Source: Pseudomonas sp. RIT-PI-q
GTDB taxonomy: Bacteria; Pseudomonadota; Gammaproteobacteria; Pseudomonadales; Pseudomonadaceae
Assembly: GCF_001297125.1 (NCBI RefSeq)
Contig: NZ_LHPC01000057.1
Location: 62,001 to 126,000, forward strand
Length of the DNA: 64,000 bases
Direction of reading: 5' to 3'
In this document: positions 55,199-63,351 of the stretch, one piece after another
Position numbering within the stretch: position 1 is the first letter of the stretch
Layout of the letters: each line of letters begins with the position of its first letter
Translations under genes and position numbers: made by a program
The notes under the pieces: generated by a model
Databases searched by the model: none
What the model was told of the DNA's origin: nothing
Seen by the model: only the letters and a program-made list of their open reading frames with translations

Positions 55199-55498
55199 AT
55201 GCTTTACGCAATTATTGCCACAGACGTCGCCAACTCCCTGGAAGCCCGCCTGGCCGCACGGCCTGCGCACCTTGAGCGCCTGCAAGTGCTCAAAGGTGAA
55301 GGTCGTATCGTATTGGCGGGCCCGAACCCGGCCGTCGACAGTAATGACCCAGGCGCAGCGGGTTTCACCGGCAGCCTGATCGTCGCCGAGTTCGATTCCC
55401 TGAGCGCCGCCCAGGCCTGGGCCGATGCCGACCCGTATATCGCCGCAGGCGTCTACGCCAACGTTTCGGTCAAGCCATTCAAGCAAGTCCTGCCGTAA
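55199..55498 (+). CDS. yciI: YciI family protein
   Basis: 99 residues. The conserved His-Asp pair of YciI lies in RPAHLERLQVLK and IIATDVANS; GSLIVAEFDSLSAAQAWADA is typical. The enzyme-like fold has no assigned reaction in most species. ATG one base after the yciB stop, so co-transcribed. Confidence 0.92.
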   Translation: MLYAIIATDVANSLEARLAARPAHLERLQVLKGEGRIVLAGPNPAVDSNDPGAAGFTGSLIVAEFDSLSAAQAWADADPYIAAGVYANVSVKPFKQVLP

Positions 55499-55607
55499 CT
55501 TCCCGCCGCGCGATGAACCTTATCGGTTCATCGCGCTCTCAACGCTCATTATTCTCGTTTGCTGGCCGACAACCTGCCCAATACTCGTATTGGAATCAGG
55601 AGTTGCG

Positions 55608-56018
55608 ATGCGCAAAGGTCCGTTGTGTCTGATGTTGGTCACGTTGTCGATCGTGGCGCCCGCCCACGGTGAAGAAAGCGCAGGCGGTGGTTCAACGCCC
55701 TTGTCCTTGAGCGCCGGCGGCCAGATCGCCGAGTTGCAGCAGCGCTTGAAAGTCAGTGAGCAGCAACGAGAAGAACTGAGCAAACAATTACAGAATACCG
55801 ATAGCGAACGCGAAAGCGCTCAGCTGAGCCGGTTGCGCCAGGAGAACCAGCGGCTGAAGCTGCAACTCAAGGAAGCCCAGGCCAGCAGCCCGCTACCACG
55901 CTTGCTGACTGATCAGCAGCAATGGTTCGTGATTGGCGCGGCAGTAGCGCTATTGGCTCTGCTCTGCGGTATCTTCGCCAGTGGTGCAACCAGAAAACGT
56001 AGGCAATGGCTAAATTGA
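55608..56018 (+). CDS. Membrane protein with periplasmic coiled coil, next to cpxR
   Basis: 136 residues from ATG 55608 (AGGAG 5 bp upstream; the open frame before it overlaps yciI). Signal-like N-terminus (1-21, ending PAHGEE), a coiled coil (about 38-85, QLQQRLKVSEQQREELSKQL-like heptads), then a membrane helix (about 106-126) and a basic tail RKRRQWLN. No known domain. It sits 7 bp before the response regulator in the same direction, so it may serve the Cpx-like system. Confidence 0.75.
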   Translation: MRKGPLCLMLVTLSIVAPAHGEESAGGGSTPLSLSAGGQIAELQQRLKVSEQQREELSKQLQNTDSERESAQLSRLRQENQRLKLQLKEAQASSPLPRLLTDQQQWFVIGAAVALLALLCGIFASGATRKRRQWLN

Positions 56019-56025
56019 GTGAGTC

Positions 56026-56703
56026 ATGAGCGAGCTGTTATTAATTGATGATGACCAGGAGCTGTGTGAGCTCCTGAGCAGTTGGTTGAGCCAGGAAGGT
56101 TTCCAGGTCCGCGCTTGCCACGATGGCCAGAGCGCCCGTCGCGCGTTGGCTGAAACGTCGCCGGCGGCTGTGGTGCTGGATGTGATGTTGCCGGACGGCA
56201 GCGGCCTGGAGCTGCTCAAGCAATTGCGCAGCGACCATCCGGATTTGCCGGTGCTGATGCTGTCGGCCCGCGGCGAACCGCTGGACCGCATCCTCGGCCT
56301 GGAACTCGGCGCCGACGATTACCTGGCCAAACCGTGCGACCCACGGGAACTGACAGCCCGCCTGCGCGCCGTGCTGCGCCGCAGTCATCCGGCGGCGGTG
56401 TCGAGCCAGCTCGAACTGGGCGACCTGTGTTTCAGCCCGGTGCGCGGCGTGGTCAGCATCGACGAACAGGAATTCACCCTCACCGTTTCCGAAAGCCGTC
56501 TGCTTGAAGCCTTGCTCAAGCAACCCGGCGAGCCGCTGGACAAACAGGAACTGGCGCAGATCGCCCTCGGGCGCAAGCTGACCCTGTACGACCGCAGCCT
56601 GGACATGCACGTCAGCAACCTGCGCAAAAAGATTGGCCCACACCCCGACGGCCGCCCGCGCATCATTGCCCTGCGCAGCCGCGGTTACTACTACAGCCTC
56701 TGA
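56026..56703 (+). CDS. cpxR: CpxR-like response regulator
   Basis: 225 residues. OmpR/PhoB family: receiver (1-115) with DD at 9-10 of LLIDDDQELCELL and phospho-Asp in VLDVMLPDGSG, then a winged-helix DNA-binding domain (about 130-225, SRLLEALLKQPGEPLDKQEL). Gene order with a Spy-like gene and kinase, and a CpxR-type box nearby, supports CpxR. The start overlaps nothing; 7 bp after the coiled-coil gene. Confidence 0.9.
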   Translation: MSELLLIDDDQELCELLSSWLSQEGFQVRACHDGQSARRALAETSPAAVVLDVMLPDGSGLELLKQLRSDHPDLPVLMLSARGEPLDRILGLELGADDYLAKPCDPRELTARLRAVLRRSHPAAVSSQLELGDLCFSPVRGVVSIDEQEFTLTVSESRLLEALLKQPGEPLDKQELAQIALGRKLTLYDRSLDMHVSNLRKKIGPHPDGRPRIIALRSRGYYYSL

Positions 56704-56717
56704 AACCGCACAAACCC

Positions 56718-56799
56718 CTGTAGGAGCTGGCTTGCCAGCGAAGGCGGCGTGACAGATACACCGCGTCGCAAGATTCGCCAGCAAGCTGGCTCCTACAGG
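56718..56799. repeat. REPIN-like inverted REP pair
   Basis: GTAGGAGCTGGCTTGCCAGC and the mirror TTCGCCAGCAAGCTGGCTCC. The inner bases of the second arm differ (CAAGCTGG against CAAGCCAG), a sign of drift. It lies just after cpxR. Confidence 0.8.
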
Positions 56800-56836
56800 T
56801 CAATCGGTAGAATTGTCAGGTTGCTCCGGAATCGTC

Positions 56837-56852
56837 TTTACCCAAGCTTTAC
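56837..56852. promoter_or_regulatory. Candidate CpxR box before the Spy/CpxP-like gene
   Basis: TTTAC-CCAAGC-TTTAC, i.e. GTAAA-N6-GTAAA on the minus strand, close to the GTAAA-N5-GTAAA CpxR consensus. It lies about 83 bp before the Spy-like ATG, suggesting autoregulated expression of the module. Confidence 0.6.
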
Positions 56853-56934
56853 GCTCCGCTGACCGCCGCTGACCTTGATCTCCGTAATCTGTACTCATCC
56901 GGAACGTACCGGGAACGAGACAAGGAGATTCACC

Positions 56935-57381
56935 ATGCGCAAGACTCTTATCGCTCTGATGTTCGCTGCCGCCCTGCCGACCGTTGCCATGGCCATGCCT
57001 GAAGGCGCCGGCCCTATGGGTCCGATGGACGGTTCGCGCCACGGCGGTCAGATGCACGGCATGCACGGCAAAGGCCCGTACAGCCAACTGGACCTGAGCC
57101 GCGAACAGCGCGAGCAGATCCGCAAGATCATGGGCGAGCAGATGCACTCGCGTCAGCAACTGGTCGACAAGTACCTGGAAAAACTCTCGCCGCCGGATCA
57201 GAAAGCGCTGAAAGACGAAATGGCGGCCAAGCACCAGAAAGCCCAGGCCGATGTACGCGCAGTGCTGAAACCGGATCAACAGAAGCAATTCGACGAGATC
57301 CAGAAAAAGCAGGCTGAGCGTCGCGCAGAATGGGCCGAGTTCAAGGCCTGGAAAGCGCAACAACCGCAAAAAGCGCAATAA
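56935..57381 (+). CDS. Spy/CpxP-family periplasmic chaperone
   Basis: 148 residues. Signal peptide (1-20, cleaved after VAMA), a Met/Gly/His-rich stretch (about 21-48) that might bind metal, then the helical LTXXQ-type region (DLSREQREQIRKIMGEQM and VLKPDQQKQFDEIQKKQAER). AAGGAG 7 bp before the ATG. CpxP-type proteins hold the sensor kinase inactive or chaperone misfolded proteins. Confidence 0.88.
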   Translation: MRKTLIALMFAAALPTVAMAMPEGAGPMGPMDGSRHGGQMHGMHGKGPYSQLDLSREQREQIRKIMGEQMHSRQQLVDKYLEKLSPPDQKALKDEMAAKHQKAQADVRAVLKPDQQKQFDEIQKKQAERRAEWAEFKAWKAQQPQKAQ

Positions 57382-57428
57382 TGCGCTAACCCCCGACCCA
57401 ACGGCTAACCCCGTTGGGTCTGACTCCA

Positions 57429-57530
57429 CTGTAGGAGCGAGCTTGCTCGCGATGGACGTCAACGATAACGCGCGGCATCAGGCAGCACGTGTCGTCCCTT
57501 CGTTTATCGCGAGCAAGCTCGCTCCTACAT
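57429..57530. repeat. REPIN-like inverted REP pair
   Basis: GTAGGAGCGAGCTTGCTCGC and exact mirror GCGAGCAAGCTCGCTCCTAC, about 50 bp apart, between the Spy-like and kinase genes. A further hairpin GACCCAACG...CGTTGGGTC at 57398-57421 lies just upstream and could weaken read-through to the kinase gene. Confidence 0.87.
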
Positions 57531-57558
57531 TGGATTTCCGTTTGTTTGAGGATTTTCT

Positions 57559-58899
57559 GTGCGCTCATTGTTCTGGCGTATTCTGGCCAGCTTCTGGCTG
57601 GCCATCGCTCTGGTTGCAGGGCTCTCCATTCTGCTCGGGCACATGCTCAACCAGGACGCGTGGATTCTCAGTCGCCACCCGGGCCTCAACACCCTGGCCG
57701 AACAGTGGACGCAAACCTACGAATCCCAGGGTGAGGACGCGGCCCAGGACATTCTGGAACAGCGCAAACGCCAATATCACATCGACGTCCAAGTGCTCAA
57801 CGAGAGCGGCGACCCGGTGGTGCGCGGCACCTTCCCACGGCGTGCGGCGGCCTTTGAGGCGCGCCAGAACAACGATGACCGACGCCTGCCGTGGCGTCGC
57901 CTGACCGATGAATACACCAGCGCAAAAACCGGCGACACCTACCTGTTGATCTACCGCATTCCGCACCCGGAACTGGACGCCTGGCACCGCGAAAGCCTGC
58001 TTTGGCCATTGAGTGCGCTGGGGATCGCCCTGGTCGTACTGACCTTGTTCAGCCTGTTGGTAACCCTGTCGATTACCCGTCCACTCAATCGTCTACGCGG
58101 CGCGGTGCACGACCTGGGGCAAACCACCTATCAACAGAACAGCCTGGTCAAACTGGCCAACCGTCGCGACGAATTCGGTGTACTGGCCAATGACTTCAAC
58201 CGCATGGGCGCGCGCCTGCAAAGTTTGATTGGCAGCCAGCGCCAACTGCTGCGCGACGTGTCCCACGAACTGCGCTCGCCTCTCGCCCGGCTGCGCATTG
58301 CGCTGGCATTGGCTGAACGGGCCAACCCCGAGGAACGGGAAAAACTCTGGCCGCGCCTGACGCGCGAGTGTGACCGACTGGAAGCGCTGATCAGCGAAAT
58401 CCTGGTACTGGCACGGGTCGATGCTGACAACGCCAGTGCCGAAGAGGTCGATCTCAACGTGCTGCTCAATACCTTGCAAAAGGATGCCCAGTTGGGCTCA
58501 CCGGAACAAAGTGTGCGCCTTGAGGCCGAGCCGCAGCTGAACCTCAAAGGCTGGCCGACGATGATCGAGCGCGCCGTCGACAACCTGCTGCGCAATGCCC
58601 AGCGCTTTAACCCGGTGGGGCAATCGATTGAAATGCAGGCGGTGCGTCAAGGCGAGCGGATTGTGGTCAGTGTGCGTGACCATGGGCCCGGTGTAGACGC
58701 CGAGCATTTGGCCCAATTGGGTGAGCCGTTCTATCGGGCGCCGGGGCAGACGGCGGCCGGGCATGGTCTGGGATTGGCGATTGCACGCCGGGCGGCGGAG
58801 CGACATGGCGGGAGCCTGGTGCTGGCCAATCATCCAGATGGAGGGTTTGTTGCCAGCCTGGAATTGCCGTTAGTACCGGGAGCGGTGGTGCAGCCTTAA
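57559..58899 (+). CDS. cpxA: CpxA-like sensor histidine kinase
   Basis: 446 residues from GTG 57559 (GAGG 8 bp upstream). Two membrane helices (about 8-28 and 147-170) bound a periplasmic sensor of ~120 residues; HAMP follows (about 170-225). Phospho-His in LLRDVSHELRSPLARLR; N box AVDNLLRNAQRFNP; G boxes VRDHGPGVD and GHGLGLAIARR. In this layout the chaperone gene separates it from cpxR. Confidence 0.9.
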   Translation: MRSLFWRILASFWLAIALVAGLSILLGHMLNQDAWILSRHPGLNTLAEQWTQTYESQGEDAAQDILEQRKRQYHIDVQVLNESGDPVVRGTFPRRAAAFEARQNNDDRRLPWRRLTDEYTSAKTGDTYLLIYRIPHPELDAWHRESLLWPLSALGIALVVLTLFSLLVTLSITRPLNRLRGAVHDLGQTTYQQNSLVKLANRRDEFGVLANDFNRMGARLQSLIGSQRQLLRDVSHELRSPLARLRIALALAERANPEEREKLWPRLTRECDRLEALISEILVLARVDADNASAEEVDLNVLLNTLQKDAQLGSPEQSVRLEAEPQLNLKGWPTMIERAVDNLLRNAQRFNPVGQSIEMQAVRQGERIVVSVRDHGPGVDAEHLAQLGEPFYRAPGQTAAGHGLGLAIARRAAERHGGSLVLANHPDGGFVASLELPLVPGAVVQP

Positions 58900-58901
58900 A
58901 A

Positions 58902-58986
58902 GCTTCGCGGGCAAGCCTCGCTCCTACAGGTCTCGCGTCGATCATCATGATCGTTAACCTGTAGGAGCGAGGCTTGCCCGCGAAGC
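58902..58986. repeat. REPIN-like inverted REP pair
   Basis: CTTCGCGGGCAAGCCTCGCT and mirror AGCGAGGCTTGCCCGCGAAG around a short centre that itself contains ATCATCATGATCGTT. It lies between the two convergent stop codons of cpxA and the nitroreductase gene. Confidence 0.87.
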
Positions 58987-58995
58987 AGTTGATCT

Positions 58996-59562
58996 TCAGG
59001 CCTTCGAAGGCCACGCACTGATGAATTCGGCGAGGTCCACTTTCTCCGCCACACGCGGCTCTTTCTGCGGCGTGCCCAGGTACAAGAACGCGATCACCTC
59101 TTCCCCTTCCGCCAACCCCAACCCTTTGGCCACGTGCGCCGAATAGGCCAGCTCACCGGTGCGCCACACCGCGCCAATGCCTTGCGCATACGCCGCCAGC
59201 AAAATCCCGTGAGCCGCGCAACCGGCCGCCAGCAGTTGTTCGGACTTCGGATATTTGACGTGATCCTGCAAACGCGCGATCACCACCACCACCAGCGGCG
59301 CGCGCAGTGGACCGTTGCGCGCCTTGTCCAGCGCCGCTTCAGAGACTTCGCTGTCCTGCAACTTCGCGGCTTCGGCCAGCAGCTCGCCCATTTGCTCGCG
59401 CGCCGCACCTTCGACTGTCAGGAAACGCCAAGGCTGCAAATGGCCGTGGTCCGGCGCACGCATTGCGGCGGCGAACAGCACTTCGCGCTGCTCCGCGGTG
59501 GGTGCCGGTTCGAGCAGTCGTGGAACGGAAACACGGTTGAGCAAAGCGTCGAGAGCCTGCAT
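58996..59562 (-). CDS. Nitroreductase family protein (YdjA type)
   Basis: 188 residues. FMN-binding blocks: APDHGHLQPWRFLTVEG near the start and LAAYAQGIGAVWRTGELAYS; ends FISAWPSK. The small size fits the YdjA-like single-domain nitroreductases. It would use NAD(P)H and FMN; the substrate is unknown. GGAGG precedes the ATG at 59562. Confidence 0.9.
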   Translation of the reverse strand: MQALDALLNRVSVPRLLEPAPTAEQREVLFAAAMRAPDHGHLQPWRFLTVEGAAREQMGELLAEAAKLQDSEVSEAALDKARNGPLRAPLVVVVIARLQDHVKYPKSEQLLAAGCAAHGILLAAYAQGIGAVWRTGELAYSAHVAKGLGLAEGEEVIAFLYLGTPQKEPRVAEKVDLAEFISAWPSKA

Positions 59563-59683
59563 CGGCCACCTCCTGAAAAAATTGTCCGGCCATTCTAGCG
59601 GTATCTACCGCCGGCATGCCCGTTTACATGCCCTGTCCCACAGGTAGAATGGCGCCCTTCCTTATTTCAGCCGAGCGGATTTC

Positions 59684-61138
59684 ATGGCGTTGCCGACCTT
59701 ACGTCTCATTGGTTTCATTATCGGCATCTTCCTGATCACCTTGGCCATCGCCATGGTCGTGCCCATGGCCACGCTTGTGATTTTCGACCGTACCGGCGAC
59801 CTGCCGTCGTTCCTCTGGGCCAGCATGATCACCTTTGTCGCCGGCCTCGCGCTGGTCATCCCCGGGCGCCCTGAGCACGTACACCTGCGCCCGCGCGACA
59901 TGTACCTGCTGACCGTCAGCAGCTGGCTGGTGGTGTGCATCTTCGCCGCGCTGCCGTTTTTGCTGACCCAGCACATCAGCTACACCGACTCGTTCTTCGA
60001 AAGCATGTCCGGCATCACCGCCACCGGTTCGACGGTACTCACCGGCCTGGACGCCATGTCCCCCGGCATTCTGATGTGGCGCTCATTGCTGCACTGGATC
60101 GGCGGCATCGGCTTTATCGGCATGGCGGTAGCGATTCTGCCACTGCTGCGCATCGGTGGGATGCGGCTGTTTCAGACCGAGTCGTCGGACCGTTCCGAAA
60201 AGGTCATGCCCCGTTCGCACATGGTGGCGCGTTTGATCGTTGCGGCCTACGTCGGCATCACCATTTTCGGTAGCCTGGCGTTCTGGTGGGCCGGGATGAG
60301 CCCGTTCGACGCGGTCAACCATGCGATGTCGGCGATTTCCACTGGCGGTTTTTCTACCTCCGACCAGTCCCTGGCCAAGTGGACGCAACCGGCGGTGCAC
60401 TGGGTCGCGATCGTCATCATGATTCTCGGCAGCCTGCCGTTCACCCTGTATGTGGCGACCTTGCGCGGCAACCGCCGAGCGTTGATCAAGGATCAGCAGG
60501 TTCAAGGTTTGCTCGGCATGTTGCTGGTGACCTGGCTGGTGCTCGGCACCTGGTACTGGTGGACCACCCAGCTGCATTGGCTGGACGCGTTGCGGCATGT
60601 GGCGCTGAACGTGACGTCGGTGGTGACGACTACAGGATTTGCACTGGGGGACTACAGCCTGTGGGGCAATTTCTCGCTGATGCTGTTCTTCTATCTGGGC
60701 TTTGTTGGCGGTTGTTCAGGTTCGACCGCCGGCGGGATCAAGATTTTCCGCTTCCAGGTCGCCTACATTCTGCTCAAGGCCAACCTTAACCAGCTGATTC
60801 ACCCGCGCGCAGTGATCAAGCAGAAGTACAACGGGCACCGCCTCGATGAAGAGATCGTGCGCTCGATTTTGACCTTTTCGTTCTTCTTCGCCATCACCAT
60901 TTGCGTGATCGCGCTGCTGCTGTCACTGCTCGGCGTGGACTGGATGACCGCCCTCACCGGCGCGGCCAGCACGGTGTCCGGCGTCGGTCCGGGACTGGGC
61001 GAGACCATCGGCCCGGCGGGCAACTTCGCGACCCTGCCGGACGCTGCCAAGTGGATTCTCTCGTTCGGCATGCTGTTGGGCCGACTGGAGATCATCACCG
61101 TGTTTGTGCTGTGTATTCCGGCGTTCTGGCGTCACTGA
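59684..61138 (+). CDS. trkH: Trk potassium uptake channel subunit TrkH
   Basis: 484 residues, about 10-12 membrane segments in four M1-P-M2 repeats. Selectivity loops: SGITATGSTVLTGLD, MSAISTGGFSTSDQSL, TSVVTTTGFALGDY and the last STVSGVGPGLGETIGP. TrkH conducts potassium, gated by TrkA (not in the window). Its 3' end overlaps the convergent araC-type gene by 44 bp. Confidence 0.96.
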   Translation: MALPTLRLIGFIIGIFLITLAIAMVVPMATLVIFDRTGDLPSFLWASMITFVAGLALVIPGRPEHVHLRPRDMYLLTVSSWLVVCIFAALPFLLTQHISYTDSFFESMSGITATGSTVLTGLDAMSPGILMWRSLLHWIGGIGFIGMAVAILPLLRIGGMRLFQTESSDRSEKVMPRSHMVARLIVAAYVGITIFGSLAFWWAGMSPFDAVNHAMSAISTGGFSTSDQSLAKWTQPAVHWVAIVIMILGSLPFTLYVATLRGNRRALIKDQQVQGLLGMLLVTWLVLGTWYWWTTQLHWLDALRHVALNVTSVVTTTGFALGDYSLWGNFSLMLFFYLGFVGGCSGSTAGGIKIFRFQVAYILLKANLNQLIHPRAVIKQKYNGHRLDEEIVRSILTFSFFFAITICVIALLLSLLGVDWMTALTGAASTVSGVGPGLGETIGPAGNFATLPDAAKWILSFGMLLGRLEIITVFVLCIPAFWRH

Positions 61139-62156
61139 CAGGAACAGGCGCCGCCATCAGCCGCACCCGGTACTCGCCGGGGGTGGCGTCGAACCAGCGG
61201 CGGAAAGCACGGAAAAAGTTGCTCGGGTCGGCGAACCCCAACAGGTAGGCAATTTCCAGCAGGGTCATGTTGGGCTGCGCCAGATACTGCTCCGCCAGTT
61301 CGCGTCGGGTGTCGTCCAGCAACGTCTGAAAACTCGTGCCCTCTTCCTGCAAGCGTCGCTGCAAGGTCCGTTGCGACAGGTGCAGCGTCTGCGCCACGGT
61401 GTCGCGCTTGGGTTCACCCTGGGGCAGCAATCGGCACAACACCTGCCGCGCCTTGTGGGTCACGCGGCTCTCGGAAAACCGCGCCAGGTACTCGCCGGCA
61501 AACCGGTCATGCAGCAGCGCCATGGCCTCGTTGGCCGTCGGCAGCGGCGCCTCCATGTCGGCACGCTCGAAGATCAGCGCGTCGTAAGGCGCGTTGAACA
61601 CCAGCGGTGCATGAAAGGCCTGTTTATAGGGTTCGAGATTAGCCGGTTCATCGGCCTGCACCAACACCTTGCGCGGTTGCAGGGTGCGCCCGGTCAACCA
61701 GCCACACAGCGCCAGGGCGCAGGCCAGGGAGGCTTCGGCACTCTGGCGGGTTGGCGGCAGATGGTCGCCGTGGACCGTCAGAATGAGCGCATAGCCTTCA
61801 TCCAGCAGTCGGAAACTCAGGTCGGCACTTTCGGCAATGATCCGCTGATACCGCACCAGTCGTTGAAAGCCTTCGGCCAGGGTCTGGCTGGACATCAGCG
61901 CGTAACCGGCCACATGGAAGGAGGCCGGTCGCACCACCTTGCCCATGTTCAGGCCAATCGCCGGGTTGCCGGACAGCTCGACCGCGCGCTGCCACAGTCG
62001 TGTCATGGAATCTTGTGGGAAGCGTGCATCCGGATCATCCAGTGCCGCGTAGTCGAGCCCCAGTTGCTTGAACAGAACCCGGCAATCCAGGCCGTCCATC
62101 TCCAGTGCTTTGACAATCCCCATCGCCCAGCTTGCAGAAGTCGTTCGTTCGCTCAT
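61095..62156 (-). CDS. AraC-family transcriptional regulator (OruR/ArgR-like type)
   Basis: 353 residues. The N-terminal arabinose-binding-like region (about 20-210, VRPASFHVAGYALMSSQTLA) is typical of the large Pseudomonas AraC regulators; the C-terminal two-HTH domain contains LHLSQRTLQRRLQEEGTSFQ and LEIAYLLGFADPSNFFRAFR. Effector unknown. It overlaps the end of trkH by 44 bp in convergent direction. Confidence 0.9.
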   Translation of the reverse strand: MSERTTSASWAMGIVKALEMDGLDCRVLFKQLGLDYAALDDPDARFPQDSMTRLWQRAVELSGNPAIGLNMGKVVRPASFHVAGYALMSSQTLAEGFQRLVRYQRIIAESADLSFRLLDEGYALILTVHGDHLPPTRQSAEASLACALALCGWLTGRTLQPRKVLVQADEPANLEPYKQAFHAPLVFNAPYDALIFERADMEAPLPTANEAMALLHDRFAGEYLARFSESRVTHKARQVLCRLLPQGEPKRDTVAQTLHLSQRTLQRRLQEEGTSFQTLLDDTRRELAEQYLAQPNMTLLEIAYLLGFADPSNFFRAFRRWFDATPGEYRVRLMAAPVPVSDARTPEYTAQTR

Positions 62157-62316
62157 GGCGTTTTCTTACATGATGAGCCGCATGTTACGGCCAATTTCCG
62201 AAGGATACTAAAGTGGCGCCTATTGTCACTGGCTGATGCCAATGATCACTCTAGACTCAAATAAGCTACCCGCCGAACAACTTGCAGTCATAACAATAAC
62301 CACAGAGATCGCAGTC

Positions 62317-62628
62317 GTGGAAAACGTCAAACGTTTCAATAGCTTCGCTGAGTTCTACCCGTATTACCTCAGCGAACACTCCAACAGTACCTGCCGACGA
62401 TTGCACTTCATCGGCACGACGCTGGTTATTTTCATTCTAGCCCTGACCATCGGCAAAGGCGCCTGGCTGTTCTTGTGGGCCCTTCCGCTGGCCGGTTACA
62501 GCTTCGCCTGGGCCGGGCATTTTTTCTTCGAGAAGAATCGTCCTGCGACCTTTCAGCATCCGTTTTACAGCTTGCTCGGCGATTTCGTCATGTACCGCGA
62601 CATGATTCTGGGTCGAGTGCCGTTCTAG
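62317..62628 (+). CDS. DUF962 (Mpo1-like) membrane protein
   Basis: 103 residues from the GTG at 62317 (GAGA 8 bp upstream), giving VENVKRFNSFAEFYPYYLSE. The family blocks YLSEHSNSTCRRLHFIGTTL and GHFFFEKNRPATFQHPFYSL are complete. Two or three hydrophobic helices. Yeast Mpo1 oxidises fatty acids during phytosphingosine breakdown; the bacterial role is unknown. Confidence 0.88.
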   Translation: MENVKRFNSFAEFYPYYLSEHSNSTCRRLHFIGTTLVIFILALTIGKGAWLFLWALPLAGYSFAWAGHFFFEKNRPATFQHPFYSLLGDFVMYRDMILGRVPF

Positions 62629-62655
62629 GCGCAATCAGTCACAAGAGGATAGGCG

Positions 62656-63246
62656 ATGAATGCCAATGCCCGCTTCACCCACATGCAGGACGGCACGCAA
62701 GAGGACTGGGCGATCATCGCCGCCGACTTCAGCGCCTATGCGAGGCAATTGCCGACCCGGATTGTGGCGCACCTGAAACTGCTGGAGGGTGATTTTGGCG
62801 GCTTCCCGGTGGATCGCCTGACCCACTCCCTGCAAACCGCCAGCCGCGCGTGGCGCGATGGCCGCGACGAAGAATACGTGGTCTGCGCGTTGCTGCACGA
62901 CATCGGCGACACCCTGGGTTCCTACAACCACCCGGACATCGCCGCAGCGATCCTCAAGCCGTTCGTCAGTGCCGAGAACCTGTGGATGGTGGAGAAACAC
63001 GGGATTTTCCAGGGGTACTACTTTTTCCATCATTTGGGCATGGATCGGCATCTGCGTGAGCAATTCAGCGATCATCCGCAGTATCAGGCGACCATTGAGT
63101 TCTGTGCCAAGTACGATGCGGCAGCGTTTGATCCGGGGTACGACACACTGCCGTTGAGCTTCTTCGAGCCGATGATGGCGCGGTTGTTTGCCCAGCCGAA
63201 AAATTCGATTTACAAGGCGGCGATGGAAGAACACGCACCCGCCTGA
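62656..63246 (+). CDS. HD-domain phosphohydrolase
   Basis: 196 residues. Metal-binding HD in CALLHDIGDTLGSYNHPDIA; an upstream His in THSLQTASRAWRDG and the later FQGYYFFHHLGMDRH complete the pocket. Resembles HD proteins related to phosphonate or nucleotide breakdown; the substrate is not determinable. AGAGGATAGGCG precedes the ATG. Same strand, 27 bp after the DUF962 gene, possibly one operon. Confidence 0.85.
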   Translation: MNANARFTHMQDGTQEDWAIIAADFSAYARQLPTRIVAHLKLLEGDFGGFPVDRLTHSLQTASRAWRDGRDEEYVVCALLHDIGDTLGSYNHPDIAAAILKPFVSAENLWMVEKHGIFQGYYFFHHLGMDRHLREQFSDHPQYQATIEFCAKYDAAAFDPGYDTLPLSFFEPMMARLFAQPKNSIYKAAMEEHAPA

Positions 63247-63269
63247 CATCAATAGTGATAGTCATGGCC

Positions 63270-63339
63270 TCTTCGCGGGCAAGCCTCGCTCCTACAGTTG
63301 GAATGCGTTCCCTGTAGGAGCGAGGCTTGCCCGCGAAGG
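63270..63339. repeat. REPIN-like inverted REP pair
   Basis: TTCGCGGGCAAGCCTCGCTC and mirror GAGCGAGGCTTGCCCGCGAA with a short ~20-bp centre, between two convergent genes. Confidence 0.87.
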
Positions 63340-63351
63340 CGTCTGACCTGC

